A stretch of DNA of 64,000 nucleotides from Cucumis sativus. Lineage: Eukaryota; Streptophyta; Magnoliopsida; Cucurbitales; Cucurbitaceae. The position numbers and the translations under genes are program-made. The stretch spans positions 620,001-684,000 of the forward strand of contig NC_026656.2 of NCBI RefSeq assembly GCF_000004075.3, in the 5' to 3' direction. Positions 9,458-22,009 of the stretch are shown here, in pieces. The stretch's first letter is position 1, and every line of letters begins with the position of its first letter. The notes beneath the pieces were generated by a model that worked only from the letters and a program-made list of their open reading frames with translations, was not told the DNA's origin and ran no database searches.

Positions 9458-11894
9458 CTATCTTGGACGAACAGCACGCTCAGAAGGTCCAGCTTGTCGC
9501 ATTAGCTGATTTAGTAAGAAGATCAATTGTCAGAATAATGTATAGTGCTAGATGTATAAATACACTCACAGACACCTACATACACACATGCACGTACGAA
9601 TGTATGTATGTACAGAGAGAGAGAGAGGGAGACCTGGAAGTAATCCTGGAGCCTACGACGCAGACGTATATATTCATTATTTATCCGTTCCACAGCAGCC
9701 TTGGCCCTATTTGATAAGTTCCATAGAGTTAGAACTTTGCACTCAATTTTTCCTTCTTTTTTTTTTGGTGAATATGTAACTATCTTTATGAGATAAGAGA
9801 TTGGGCTATTAAAAAAAAGTTATATTTAAATAGTTAAGGGTATGTTTTATAAATTTTTCTTATCCTGAAATTCATTCTATAACACTTAAATTCTTGGCTA
9901 AATTAGAAAAATAGATAATTATAGAAATAAGATTTTAAAAGGTTTATAATTGGGTTGATTTTAATAACATTTCTAAAAAATAAACTATAAATTATTTATA
10001 AAAAAATGTATTCCACCCCTTCTCGCCCCAGTTATAAACAAAAATCAAAACCAAACAAGGTGCTAGATGCAACCCTTTCCCCATTTCTTAGACGTACCCA
10101 TTTTTTGTCGTGCTTATGAGTTAAATTTTTAAATTAAAATAAATAAAAACTCACATTTTGCATTTTACTTATTTTGAATGATAATATTTTTTAAAGTATA
10201 GCAAAATAATATAAAGTTAATTTTACTATATTTTATAAATATTATAGTTAATTATGCTATATATTGAAATGTAATATTTTACCCATCCACGTCATCTTCC
10301 CTGCAAGCTTGAAGTGCAAGGTCTACTTCACGGGTCACTCTAATGGCACCAATGCTACATAAATAAGCCATAATAGAATAGTTAATAAACCATAATTGAG
10401 AACACAAAACAAACAGAACATCTACCTTTCAATGGAAAAGTATTCATATAAACTACTTTTTAAATTCAAGTGGTAAAAAGGTAAAACTATAGTCTTTCCA
10501 AGTCCAACTCTAATGTTCATGATTTCTATACATTTTATTTTCTGTTTTGTTTAGCAGAGTTTCAAACATTCAATTTTCTCATAAATTCAAAATAAGAACA
10601 TATAATTACTAAATTACTAAATGTGAAATTGAATTTATTATCCACCAAGAAAAATTCTAAATACGTGAAATCTAAAAGTACACAAACTAAGTTCAGATCT
10701 CATTGTACTAAAAAGAAATAAGAAGATCGAACCTGACACAGGCCCCCTTAAACTTATGAAGTGGCCTTTCCAGTGTTCTGAGATTGCACGAAGGCCGCTC
10801 CCTGTCAGGAAGCCTCGTATTATTAATTTTTTTCCAACAATATAAGATGAAGAAGAAAACGTCTAACCTCAAGGTCAATAGTTTTATATATGAATAACTA
10901 AAAGAGATATTATTAAAATTTTAAACAAATGTGTTCCCTCTACTAATAATTGTTGAATTTTCACAATTAAAAAACAAAAAATAAATAAAAGTTAAAGAAT
11001 TGAAGTAAAATATTTTGAATTAGGGCTTACAGTGCATTTTCCAAAGAAGTAATAGACTGGGTTGATTCTCTAAAGTACACAGTGAGAAGCCTCTGGAGAA
11101 AGTGTGGATCATCAAACCCTAATTGCTCAACTTGGGCAAATTGTGCACTCAAAATTCCCTACAACAACAAGCAATTTAACTTTGATTTGTACAATTTCTT
11201 CATAATATAATCACAAACTAAAATTTTCAATTTAATTTAGCTTCAATTAACTTAGAAACTCATCAAAATTTACCCACAACAGAGCGGAATAATATGAAAA
11301 CTTGAAATGCCAATGGATTTCTTCAAACTTTAAAAACTTATTTTTCCACTAAATTTATAAAAAAAATCACCATAAAATAAAACCATTTTAGGTTCAAAAA
11401 ACATATTTTTAACAATTTATTAAATACAGTCTCAACATAAACTCCTTGATAGCATTTTCCCTTTTTTTTTTCTTTTTGTTTTCCTACCAAACTAAGAAAT
11501 ATGCTATTTGATCATAACTTTTTTTTAAAAGAAATTTACACTTTCTTCTCCAAAGAAATAATTTAATTACATCAAGATTTTGAAAAGAAAATGTATGAAA
11601 CGGATAATTTTATCTATATGCGAATGAAAAAACCACTAAATGTTGTCATTAATTCATTTCCATAAACATTTCTATGCAATTGAAAGAAATTTTTCAAAAT
11701 GAAGAACAAGAAACTAATTTTTTGAAAACAAGAAACACATTATATGAATAAACAAAAAAAAAAAAAAAGAATAGAAATGGTAATTCAAAGATGAGAAAAA
11801 GAAAATCATAAAAGAGAGAAAAAAAACCAACATCACCGAATAACGATTGCCTCATTTCAGCAATCTCTTGATGCAAGAGAAAATTATTGTCCAT
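9458..11894 (-). CDS. Histidine-containing phosphotransfer protein (AHP4-like)
   Basis: Relays phosphate from hybrid histidine kinases (cytokinin or ethylene-type receptors) to response regulators. Exons on the minus strand are 11894-11832, 11158-11031, 10801-10733, 10354-10283, 9706-9634 and 9505-9458. They join to 453 nt, 150 residues, typical of plant HPt proteins. The HPt motif reads LHKFKGACVSIGA with the phospho-acceptor His at 79 and the conserved Lys at 82; plants usually have KGSSSSIGA, so the first two serines of that loop are Ala-Cys here. The C-terminus (LQDYFQLMRQAGPSERAVRPR in two exons) resembles Arabidopsis AHP4. The donor of the last intron (GTCTCC) is weak and lies in a GA microsatellite. 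The start MDNNFLL at 11894 is preferred over an in-frame ATG at 11954 because the TATA box lies at 11955-11962. Because the His is kept, it is probably an active relay and not an AHP6-type pseudo-HPt. Confidence 0.87.
9569..9632. repeat. Compound CA/TATG/GA microsatellite in the last HPt intron
   Basis: Runs of ACACAC, TATGTATG and GAGAGAGA lie next to each other and abut the splice donor of the last intron of the HPt gene. Length change here would alter the donor context. Confidence 0.8.
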
Positions 11895-11954
11895 TTTGCA
11901 TACAAATGATAAAATGAGCAATGCTTTACTTAAAATCCCATTCCAAGAACACAC

Positions 11955-11962
11955 TATATATA
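11955..11962 (-). promoter_or_regulatory. TATA box of the HPt gene
   Basis: TATATATA in the context GGGTTATATATAGTG on the minus strand, about 60 bp upstream of the MDNN start codon. This predicts transcription starting near 11925-11930 and excludes the ATG at 11954. Confidence 0.5.
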
Positions 11963-14698
11963 ACCCTCAAAGATAAACCATTTTTAACTTTTCTTTCAAA
12001 AAAGAATTACAATATTTCATTTTTTAAAATACTATTTACTGTTTCATTCTTCTGATGTAATCTCTTGTTTTAGTTAATTTTTTTTTAATTTGTTAAATAA
12101 TAACCATAATTTTCATGAAAAAAAAAAGTTGCACAATCAAATAGATTAAAATTCTTAAACGAATTAACAATTTAGTCCATAAACTTTTATTTCTAACGAT
12201 TTAATCTATATTTTTTCAATTTAAAATAATTTAAGGTTTAGTGTTCCTACTTACACTTTATATATAACCATTCTTAACTTTTGTGTTAGTTTTAGAAAAA
12301 CCAATAAACTAATATTTTTTAACTTTGTCTTAGTTTTAGAAAAATTAATAAACTAATATTTTTTTAAATTACAAAATAATTAGGCTTAAACAAATATTTT
12401 TAAGAAATTAATTTTTTTTTGTTTATATAAAATAAATAATAAATAGAATTTTGAATGGTAATAAATAATAAGGCAGTAATTATGAGAAGAGTGACAGATT
12501 GCAAGCATGCATTTGCATAAAATGAAAATGAATTAAGAATTTAGTGGAAAAATTATATCGAATATTTCCATGAGAGAATAAATTATGAGCAGAAAAAAGA
12601 TCAAAGGTTTTATATTCCCAGATTTTGTATTAAATGAACCCAGATTTTAATAAAACCATGTTACATTACATTCACTGTTTCAGCAACAATTTATTTAAGT
12701 TCGTGTTTGGATTGAGTTCTTAATTAAGTGTTTACTTTTTATTAAAAATATATTTGTAAACATTTATAAAGTTAAACTTCATGCATCCTCTCATATGAAA
12801 GTTGATTGTCGATATTGTTTTTGTTATTTGATTTCTCCCATGTATATATTTTATTTTTTATAACTGTTAGAAATTATTTTTAAAATTTCTATAGTTATAT
12901 AAATTATTATTGAGTTAAGCTCCCTTATGCCTCCAAAATATATTTTTAATTACTCTCTCACAATAAATTAATACAAAATTTTATATTTGGAAATTGGATT
13001 CGAACGATTTTTATTGATGATTTTGAAAATAACAAAATTATTTTAACCGTTTGAAGTTACCAAAATAAATTTTAATTAAATTACTTAAAAGTTTATAACA
13101 TATTTGGTAGGCAATATGGATTATACTTTTGAGAGTGGTTATTAAACTATGTGATTGAAAAAAAAAACTCGAAAACAAAGTTTTTATGTTACATTCTTGA
13201 ATGATTTTGAATTTTAAATTTTAACCAAAAAATTATATTAGGGAGTGATTACATCTAGGAATATCTTTTAGCACAAAACATGCTACTAAGTTAATAGACC
13301 AAAGTTTATATACATTCAAATATTGAGTGAGTAATTATAATTAGTTTTATGTTTTATAAATATACTCTCAAATTCTCAAATACATTTAAAACAAGGTTTA
13401 AATTATAATCAAAATCTAAATATGTTAAAAAATTAGGTTTGAAATAACAAAATATCACTTCGTTTTCATCGAAAATTATTCTTTTTCGAAATTATTCTTT
13501 CGGATTTCCTACCAAAACAAGCTATTAGTCTCTTAACTTTCAAATTTACGTTAAAGATTCTTCAGACTTTAAAAACGAGTGAATGTGTCTCTGCATATAT
13601 CAAATTCGGGTTTTCATGACACGAAGAAAGAAAGTCAAATCTAGGGTGAAGAGAGAACAAAATTGTCAGGAAATCCAAAATTGAGCGTTTTCTTTTTATT
13701 GAAAATTGAGTTTTTTTAATTTTTAGAAATCTTTATAAGGAAACTGTTACGAAAAGCAGAGAAAATGAAACTGTTTACAAAATATAGCAAAATAACTATG
13801 TAAACAAGAGAGAATTGGATCCATTTTACTATATTTTGTAAATAGTTTTAATATTTTAATGTATATTTTTATAATTTTTCACATCACCAACTTAAAATTA
13901 ATTAACTATCATAATAATAATAAGAGAAACAAAGAGAGACAACTCAAAACAATACTCCATGGGAAAGATTAGAAAAAAAAATTCCTCCAATCCATTATAT
14001 ATATAACATTTTCAAAAATAACAAAATATTAAAAAAAAAACAGTAATAGATTTTACAAAATATTTAGAATCTACACCAAATTTTATCACCGATAATCATT
14101 GATATGTTATAGTAATAGAATATTAATAATAATAGAATTCAAAATTTTGCTATAGCTTGTAGATATTTAAATTTATTTTGTTATTTTTAAAATTGTCTCA
14201 ATATTAAAACTGTTCATAAAATATAGAAATAGAAAAAGTTACCAAACAGTTTACAGTCTAATAAAAAATTATATTATATCTCGTAAATAATTTGACTTAT
14301 TATTTATAATTTTCTCCTTTTTTTAATTTGTTATTTTGACGTGAGTATTTCAATCTTTCAAATCTTTATAAGAAAACTATGTAATAGTTGGAATATAACA
14401 TCCCACAAATACTACTTTTCATCCATGTGTATGTTTCATTTATTATTATTATTTATTTACTTTTCTTAGAGGAAGAAAAATCAAAGTCTAAACCCAATTT
14501 TTTTAAAAAATGAAAAAAAACAATTGAGAATTTTATTCTCTTTGTATAAAAGTTGCAAAATAAATTTAGAAATATTACGAGAAATACTAAAGAAATGGTG
14601 AGTATAGTTTAAGTTTTAGGTAAAACAAAATAGGTTCAAATATTTATATAGCATTGATATATTTCATATTCACTTAAATTTTTAATTAGTAAATTATA
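11963..14698. other. AT-rich intergenic DNA with decayed repeats
   Basis: No gene is seen. It contains fragments of the dispersed TTTGCTATAG repeat (near 13775-13870 and 14056-14205) and numerous A- and T-runs. Upstream control sequence of the HPt gene is expected near the left end but I cannot delimit it. Confidence 0.5.
14056..14205. repeat. Dispersed TTTGCTATAG-type repeat, copy A
   Basis: Starts ACAAAATATTTAGAATC, continues through a GATAATCATTGATA-type tract and ends AAAATTTTGCTATAGCTTGT followed by AGATATTTAAATTTATT. The same order of blocks recurs near 22.1, 25.1, 31.4, 55.2 and 55.9 kb. Confidence 0.5.
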
Positions 14699-15337
14699 CA
14701 CTACAAGAAAAAACATATTTGTCGATGTCTAAAAGTTTCGACAGATACACAAAAAAAGTGTTTGTAGATGATTTTCCAATAAAAGAAAAGTCGTTCGGTA
14801 GTGTGGTCAGGAGAAATTAAAGGCATCATAAGTTGATATGTTGACGCCATGAATATAGTGTCAGCATATAAGAATAATTGTCGATAGGGCAATACGTTGT
14901 TGGCATTTCATTCTCCCAACGTCTTTACTCTATTTGTCAATGCATTATGTAGTCGTTGGTAGATATTCGCGAGAACTGATTAAACTATTTTATGTTAAAT
15001 CTTTCAACGACCTATTTCAACGATTCTAACGTATTGATAGGTCTTTTGTCTAATTTTTTTTAATCGTCTTCATATAACCTAATATTCCAACAATTTTATG
15101 TTAACATCTGCTAACAACCTAACTTAACATCGTTAGTAGTACTTGTTTACTTTTTAATTTTCTCTCAATTTGAGCATCAACATAAATGACCTTTCTTTCT
15201 ACTCTTTTAATACGTTAGCAGTAGTGTTATTATATCTTTCTACACCAACATCCCACGTCGACGAAAACATTATTTATTGACCATTAATCCATCAACGCTT
15301 CTTTTTTACATCAACAGATGCAATTTTTCTTATAGTG
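14699..15337. mobile_element. Non-autonomous CACTA (En/Spm-type) DNA transposon, 639 bp
   Basis: The left end reads CACTACAAGAAAAAA. The right end, in reverse complement, reads CACTATAAGAAAAAT, so 13 of 15 terminal bases match and both begin with the diagnostic CACTA. The trinucleotide ATA flanks both sides (14696-14698 and 15338-15340), the 3-bp target duplication expected for this superfamily. Inside, short GTCGA/CAACG-type motifs recur in both orientations near both ends, as in the subterminal transposase-binding regions of En/Spm elements. No transposase reading frame is present, so movement would depend on an autonomous relative elsewhere. Confidence 0.85.
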
Positions 15338-15545
15338 ATAGCGATGATATGACTACTAGTCCACAAAGATTTAATTAATTTGTAAAATTTGAAACATAAT
15401 CCGTACAAAGGTTTATTAAATTGTTATATTCAAAGCATACAGACATAAATAAATAAGAAATATTTAAATAAAAAGTAAACGTTTAAAAAAAACACTAAAA
15501 AATAAATATGTCCAAATCATTAGCTTAATTATTGTAATTAGAAAG

Positions 15546-15546
<1 letters not shown>

Positions 15547-15573
<27 letters not shown>
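15547..15573. repeat. TA microsatellite
   Basis: Perfect alternating TA run of about 27 bases. Confidence 0.9.
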
Positions 15574-15576
<3 letters not shown>

Positions 15577-16308
15577 AATTATTAATTAGTTTAATCAAGT
15601 TTGAAGTCTAATTTGGTTCAAGAGTGGAATTTTTCGTCCAAATTATAAATATAAAATTAATATTTTATCCCATTAAATTCACTAATCCCCACTTTCCCGA
15701 AGTTTTAGTATTTTTTATTTACTTTATAAGACTTTTTAACAAAACATTAACACTTTCACTATTTGTATATTGTAATAGTTTGAATTATGGAAAATTTGAA
15801 GCTGCTTTTGGTTGTAATATTTCAACTTTCATCCTCATCTTTATCCATGAGAAGAAGCATATATTTTGTAAGATCCTGGTTGTATGACTTATTTTAGGGT
15901 TGAGGTATTTTTAAATATAGCAAAGAAAAATGAAATTTTACTATATTCTGTAACTATTTTTCTTAGTTTTGTCGTTTTAAAAGAATTTATTTATGTTAAA
16001 AGCAAATTTAATTCAATTTAGTGATAATTATACAACAGTTCAATTTCTTACGACTATAATGCTTTTAGTGATAATCATACAATACATTAACAGTAGTTAC
16101 TCTTCGATTATAGGGAGAAAATTTATAGTTTAAGATTTTTTTACTTGAAATCTTAAATAGGAAAGAAATCAAGGAATTATTCTTTATTAGTGCATAAATA
16201 ATTTGGCTAAGTCTAATGATCCAACAACACTATATCATAAACTAATAATTAGACTCTTCCGTAAATTTTTAATCAAAACGTATCATCTAAAAATAAAACT
16301 AAAGGAAT

Positions 16309-16380
16309 TTATATGTGTGTATATGTGTGTGTATGTGTGTATCTATACGTATATATATGTGTATATGTATGTATATATAA
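16309..16380. repeat. TG/TA compound microsatellite
   Basis: Mixed TATGTGTG and TATATG units. It produces a meaningless Tyr/Val/Cys-rich open frame on the plus strand. Confidence 0.8.
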
Positions 16381-16899
16381 ACTTTTTATATTAACAACGA
16401 ATCGATAATCCCAAAAGAAAAGAAATATCAAATGATATAGATATATAGATATTTATTTCTCTCTCTTTTTTAAAATATATAGATATAGATATTTCATACT
16501 AACATTAATTACGGTCCTACACTAATATTCAAGGTCTAACCAATTGTATTTTGTTTATGATATTTTTCAATAAAAGGATAGAATTTGTGTGGTATATATT
16601 TTAATCCTAAAATAAACTAATAGATTAGAATTTGTTATTAATTATGAGTATTTTGTACTAATTGCTTTTTTTTTTCTTACTTTAAATTTGAGTAGAATCT
16701 AATTTAGTTACTTTTATTATCCATCATCGTTTATCAACAAAAATATTATTTTCAACCACACTTTTCCATTTACAATAATTTTACACTATCATACTCTATA
16801 AAAAAAATCTATATATATACATATATAAATAAATGCGAGTAGTTGAATGAGAAATTAAAGTTACATAACTGCATTTAACTTTGTGTTATATCTCTATCA

Positions 16900-17690
16900 T
16901 CAAACGTTTCTTTGATTGTCCTGTCCTTATTGATGAAATACATTATAAATAAATCAATCTAACAAAAAAGGTTAATCCTAAAATGCGTCTCACTTAATTA
17001 AAAATAACTCTCCCACCTGCCAACTCAGCATATTTATTTATTAAATATTTTTTTATAAGATTGCAAGTGTGACAAAATATATTAAGAGAATTAATTAAAA
17101 GCATACCTCTAAATATCTTTGACAAAATATTCAAATTCTAATCTTTATTTCTTCATATTCACCAATATTGCCAAGGATGAACAAGAACAAATCATGATGG
17201 TTTTAAGAAGATAGATTAGTTAAAGACTAAGGTTAGAAATTTTAGGAGAAAAATAAATGTTAAGAGAGAAAAAGTTTGATTTTTGAATTGCAAATATGAA
17301 AATATATTAAGTAATTAAAAGTGAATGTGCATGTTTTTTAGAGTATATTAACGATATCACATAACTACATCAAGTATATACATTAGTCAAATGTTTTTTC
17401 GTATAAAAATGTGTATATCATTATCAAAGTATATCAATAATATATTAGTCAAATGTATTACTTTGAGATTCATTTGAGTTATATCGATCATCGGCCTTGA
17501 AAAAAAAAAACTATTTCTTTTACCAGTTCAGTTTATTTGTCGATTAAATATGTTGTAAATAAATGAATTTTAGGAGAAGGTGATCCTAAAAGCCCACTTT
17601 GTTAGAAACACCATCCCACCTACAAATTCAGCCTAATTGTTGATTGAATCATAGTATAAATAAAAGGTGGATCTTAAAATGATTCAATTA
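16900..17690. repeat. Diverged direct repeats (about 0.6 kb apart)
   Basis: The segment near 16900-17045 (TGATGAAATACATTATAAATAAAT ... GGTTAATCCTAAAATG ... TCTCCCACCTGCCAACTCAGC) recurs near 17510-17650 (with GTGATCCTAAAAGC and ATCCCACCTACAAATTCAGC). A third partial unit follows at 17630-17690 (AGTATAAATAAAAGGTGGATC). The blocks keep their order but are heavily diverged. Confidence 0.5.
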
Positions 17691-19148
17691 GAAAAATTAG
17701 AAAAATTATAAACATATATATTTTTCTATGACTGTATCAGTTTGGTGCATCAATTTTCTATGCTTGATTCTAATAGGTACTTGTTAAATTCAATATATAT
17801 TATGATTCAACGTGATATATAAATATAAATAAGCAACCATTCGTTTGATATGTAATATAGGTATAGATTAACTCGTTTTAAATTTTATAATCTAAATCGT
17901 AAAATTTTGAAAATAATATTTTTACATTTATTTCTTATGTCTAAATTTTAAATTTTAAAACAGATAATTAGATTAAAAGAGAGTTTTTCAAAATTAGAAG
18001 AAAAAAAAAAAAACAAAGCCTTTACCTTTGAAATTTTTTACTAAAAAGTTGGTAAAAATTTACTAAAAAGACAAAATTAACGTTTCTTTATTTTTGACAA
18101 TTTTACTTAAAGAAAAGCAAAAACTTTGTTAAATATATTATTTCTCGTGTAATAAACTCATTTCTTTTTTAAAAGAACAAAGTATATACATTTAATCACT
18201 AACATATTACTTTTAGGGTTATGTGATAATCAAACAACACATAATTTAAACAACCATTTTAGTTTGATACAAATGTGAACAAAAATGGAAAAAATAAAAT
18301 AGCTCTATTTTCCAATGAGATTGAATTGAAATGAAAAAGAAAAGAATTCAATTTTCAAATGTGTTTAGAAAAAAAAAAACTATATATTATACACTTCCTA
18401 GAAAAAATCACTAAGTTAAAAATCTTCTCAACACTTCATTTTATTTTAAATAGAATGTATACTTTTCTCTTTTTTACAATTTACCTATTTTTACATATAA
18501 TAAATATCCACCATGAAAATCTAACCTCAAACACGAGTATATATCAATTAATTTATATCATAATTTATTTTATCGATATTATATATATATATTACATGTC
18601 CCTCTCATTTTCTGTCATTGCAATCAATTTTTAAAAATAAAAAATGTGACCCACCATAACAATAACATGATTATTCAAAGTAGTATAATAAATCATATGG
18701 TGCAACTTATATTCTGTCTGACTTAATATATTTTGTAATTTATCTCTAATATCACTATAAAAAGAAAAACTTGTTTTTCTCTCTCAATGCAAGAAATATA
18801 TATGTGGGGGAAAAAATAGACTTTTCAGTGCTAAATTAACTTTCAAGAGAGAACAACCTCTCCAACACCATTTTCAACAATAATTTCCCTAAATTATTTA
18901 TACAAACAATTAATTTTTGAAGTCTCTTCTTGGAATAATTAGTCTTTTAAAGTCTCCAAATCATAATTTTTCACTACATCCATCCATCATTTCAGATCAT
19001 CCCTCTCTAATTAATAATTAGCATGGATGATGTTAATTTTTAATTAGTTGCGTACTTAAAACTGTTTAATGACAAAGACACATTTCCATCCTTAGCTAAA
19101 CGAATTAATATCTATAAAAAAAAAAGTCAGACTTGGGTTCCTTTCTAT

Positions 19149-19158
19149 TTATATATAA
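19149..19158 (+). promoter_or_regulatory. TATA box of the first RING-H2 gene
   Basis: TTATATATAA about 85 bp before the start codon at 19240, consistent with a 5' leader of about 55 bases. Confidence 0.45.
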
Positions 19159-19239
19159 TACTCACATTGTATAGCTAAGGAAAATATTGAAATCTTCTTA
19201 CAAATCGATAAAAGAAAAAATAAACAAATACTGATCTCC

Positions 19240-19590
19240 ATGGCTACATCAGCTAATTATGCAGCAAGTTACATCATGGACATTGAATCAATGTTCGATC
19301 TCGACACAGTCCTCACCGGAGCCGATGACTTCTATTACTTCCACACCGTTGTAGCGCCACCACCCGTGATGGTTGCTGAATTACCGACAGTGGCTGCAGC
19401 GGACGATGTATGTGCGGTTTGTATGGAGGATTTTCTGCCGGATGAAGGCGGTAAGCAGATCCCATGTGGCCATGTGTACCATCAATCTTGCTTATCGTCT
19501 TGGCTCTCTATCCGCGACTCTTGCCCTCTCTGCCGTTGTCATATCGCCCCCGGTGACAAAACGGAGACGTCCAAAACCGTACAAGTTTAG
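19240..19590 (+). CDS. Small RING-H2 finger protein (probable E3 ubiquitin ligase), copy 1
   Basis: Predicted E3 ubiquitin ligase: the RING-H2 domain recruits an E2 enzyme. Intronless, 116 residues. The zinc ligands are complete: C58, C61, C76, H78, H81, C84, C95 and C98, spaced C-x2-C-x14-C-x-H-x2-H-x2-C-x10-C-x2-C. The tryptophan after the sixth ligand (SSWL, W88) and the proline in CPLC, both used for E2 contact, are present. There is no membrane segment or signal peptide, so it is probably soluble. The N-terminal part is unassigned but contains FDLDTVLTGADD (20-31), nearly identical in the paralogue at 26847. Substrates cannot be read from the sequence. The start is the first ATG after the TATA box. 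Confidence 0.88.
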   Translation: MATSANYAASYIMDIESMFDLDTVLTGADDFYYFHTVVAPPPVMVAELPTVAAADDVCAVCMEDFLPDEGGKQIPCGHVYHQSCLSSWLSIRDSCPLCRCHIAPGDKTETSKTVQV

Positions 19591-22009
19591 TTTGGTTTTG
19601 TGCTAGATTTGAATATGAAATTTGGAATTCGGCTATCATTCAATCAAAATGTGGTAAAGATTCAAAAACTCACGTTTTGAACAACTTGTGTATTCGATTC
19701 GACGATTATTAAGAGCAAACAAGTTCTGGATGTGTATATTGTTCTAACGATCTCATGACAGTAATAATAATATATGATTGTTATAAGAACTTTATGGAAT
19801 GAACTTTCCTTCACTGGTCTAATAATTATAATTCTCTTCCCCTCCTTTAATTTTTCTATTTTCTATGTTTACTTTTTATGAAATCTTTAAAGAAACATTA
19901 GGCAAACAAACGCTTCGAAAATCAAGTTTACGTATAGAAAAGTAACGTTAACTTTTAAAAATTGAAGTGTTGTTTGATAATGAATTTATTTTTTCTAATT
20001 TATGTTTATCTTAAATTTCATACTCACTCTTGTGTATTTTTGGAGAAACTAAGCATAAAATTGATTTTGGAACATACTTTTATACTTTAAATTTGTCTTA
20101 AATTTATGAAAATATTGGTAAAAGAGTGATTAGAAAACGTTATATAAATCTAAATTTTTAAAAATTAAAAACTAAATAGTTATTAAACTTGACATAATTT
20201 ATATAAAATATAATTAACAAATTTGGCAGAAAATATATTAATAGACGTGAACGTGTGTGCACTTATATAATCCTGTAAATGTACTAGCACAAACCTACTT
20301 TATGTCTATTAACTTGAATTCATTTGCACAAATTCAAACTTTCCCAACTTAATTGTGGCATAATTTTAATAATTAAGTAGAGAGGTTTGTTAATACCATA
20401 CGCCAAACATTATTAAAAGTTTTAATTGAATTCGGCCCCTTTGTGATATTGATTTTTTTAAAAGCTCCTTTTTTTCTTTTTGATAGATGATTTTGTTTTC
20501 AAAGTTATCTACTACTAATTCAAAGATTTTTTCTCTCCCAAATTCATTAATTACAAGGGACAAAATGAAAATCAAATCCCCGCCTCTAAAATGATATAAG
20601 GTAATAATAATATACATGAATCATTTTATAAAAAAAGAAACCTCAAATAAATCTCAATTAAACTTGACATATACACAAAATGAATCAAATATTAATTTCT
20701 TACTGGATGACAGGACGATTATTTGCATAATGAAATCAACCGACAAGATGCGTAATCTTCTGCTAATTAATTTCAATACTGGTTTAATTGATGAAGAAAC
20801 AAAGAGATTGCTAGTCGTTAATTTGTTAATTGTTTCATGTTTGTTTCTCTTTTTCATCAAATTTGTGTCATGAACTTTATCAAAATTGTAATAATTAAAT
20901 TGGTATAATTGTAAAAAAAGAAAATAAACACAACTGATTGATCCAACATATATGAAATTGAATTTCAATTTTGTGGAACTTAGAGGTTAAGAATAATTGT
21001 TTGAATATATTAATTTTAAGCCATTAATTCAAATAACAGATCTTAATTAGACAGAGCAAAAGTACAAGACTCAATTTGTAATTTAATCTAAATAGTTCTG
21101 TATATTAATATTAATTTTAAAGAAAATCTTTTCAAGCCATGACAGTCTTTGGGATTGAAGATTTTGTTTATTTATTTATTTTTATGATAGAGGCTTTAGG
21201 ATTGAAGTTTATATTTTTCTTTTTTTATGACAGAGACTTTGGATTAAAGATTTGGTTTTTCTTTTTCTTTATGCCCAAAAGTTATTAAAAATTATTGAAG
21301 AAGTCCAAATTTCGAAATCTAATTGGCCAAGTTGGTCAAGAGCAAACTTTGTCAATTGCCATCCCTCTAAACTGCAGGAGGATAATAATAATCAATTTGT
21401 ATATTTTCTAGTCAAACCTAACGTCGTTATCACAAGCAAAAACAATAATATTAACGATTTTAAAAGGAAATAGTCATCGAGAATAGTTTACAACATGTCG
21501 TAATTTGTTAACTTTAGTTAGGAAAACAATGGGGGTATATATGTCTATATATTTAATAATAAAGAATATAATAATTTCGTTAAATTTGTAGAAACTAAGT
21601 GTCAAATAATCCGTGTCGTATCGTAAAAATTACTATTGTTATCACGACTTTGATGCTAATCGTCTCACGTCAGTTACTTTCTAAGGCTAACACAACAATC
21701 TTCGTAGGCATTTGAGCACTTGTTGAAAAATAGTTGAAATAACCAAAAAAAGAGATAACTCCTGCCCTAGAGAGAATCAAAGAGATGCATGGAAAATAAA
21801 AAGGAAAGAAATCTATATGTTAAAATATAATTTCTAATCTCTATATATAGAAAAATTATAAACGTTATAGATTTACCAGAAAAATATTCGTAATTGTAAA
21901 AAACGTTTGTAACGGTCAGAATATTAAATACGCAACATTTTAGTCAAAATGTATCATTAAACGTTTTATATTTTTTTAAAAAAATTATTATAAATGATAA
22001 AATTATTCA

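Larger units (their letters stand above)
15338..19239. other. AT-rich intergenic DNA upstream of the first RING-H2 gene
   Basis: No gene is recognised. It contains a TA microsatellite (15547-15573), a TG/TA compound microsatellite (about 16309-16380) and diverged direct repeats (about 16900-17045, 17510-17650 and 17630-17690). The last few hundred bases should carry the promoter of the RING-H2 gene. The open frames at 15624-15887, 16203-16394 and 18359-18634 are low-complexity and judged non-coding. Confidence 0.5.

Noticed and set aside
9566-9633. Treating 9566 as the true HPt stop (no last intron)
   Set aside because: Splicing to 9505-9458 restores the AHP4-type RQAGPSE...RP tail exactly in phase, which is unlikely by chance. 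Retention is kept as an alternative isoform in the findings.
9463-9779. Two overlapping plus-strand open frames (83 and 75 aa)
   Set aside because: They run antisense to the last two exons of the HPt gene and through a microsatellite; the composition is not protein-like.
11895-11954. Upstream in-frame ATG (MCSWNGIL...) extending the HPt protein
   Set aside because: It lies directly beside the TATA box and so upstream of the expected transcription start, and related proteins have no such extension.
17160-17190. GCCAAGGATGAAC, reminiscent of miR169
   Set aside because: It matches only about the first half of the mature miRNA and I found no complementary arm nearby.
19373-19606. 77-aa frame overlapping the first RING-H2 gene
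   Set aside because: Frame-shifted shadow lacking the RING ligands.
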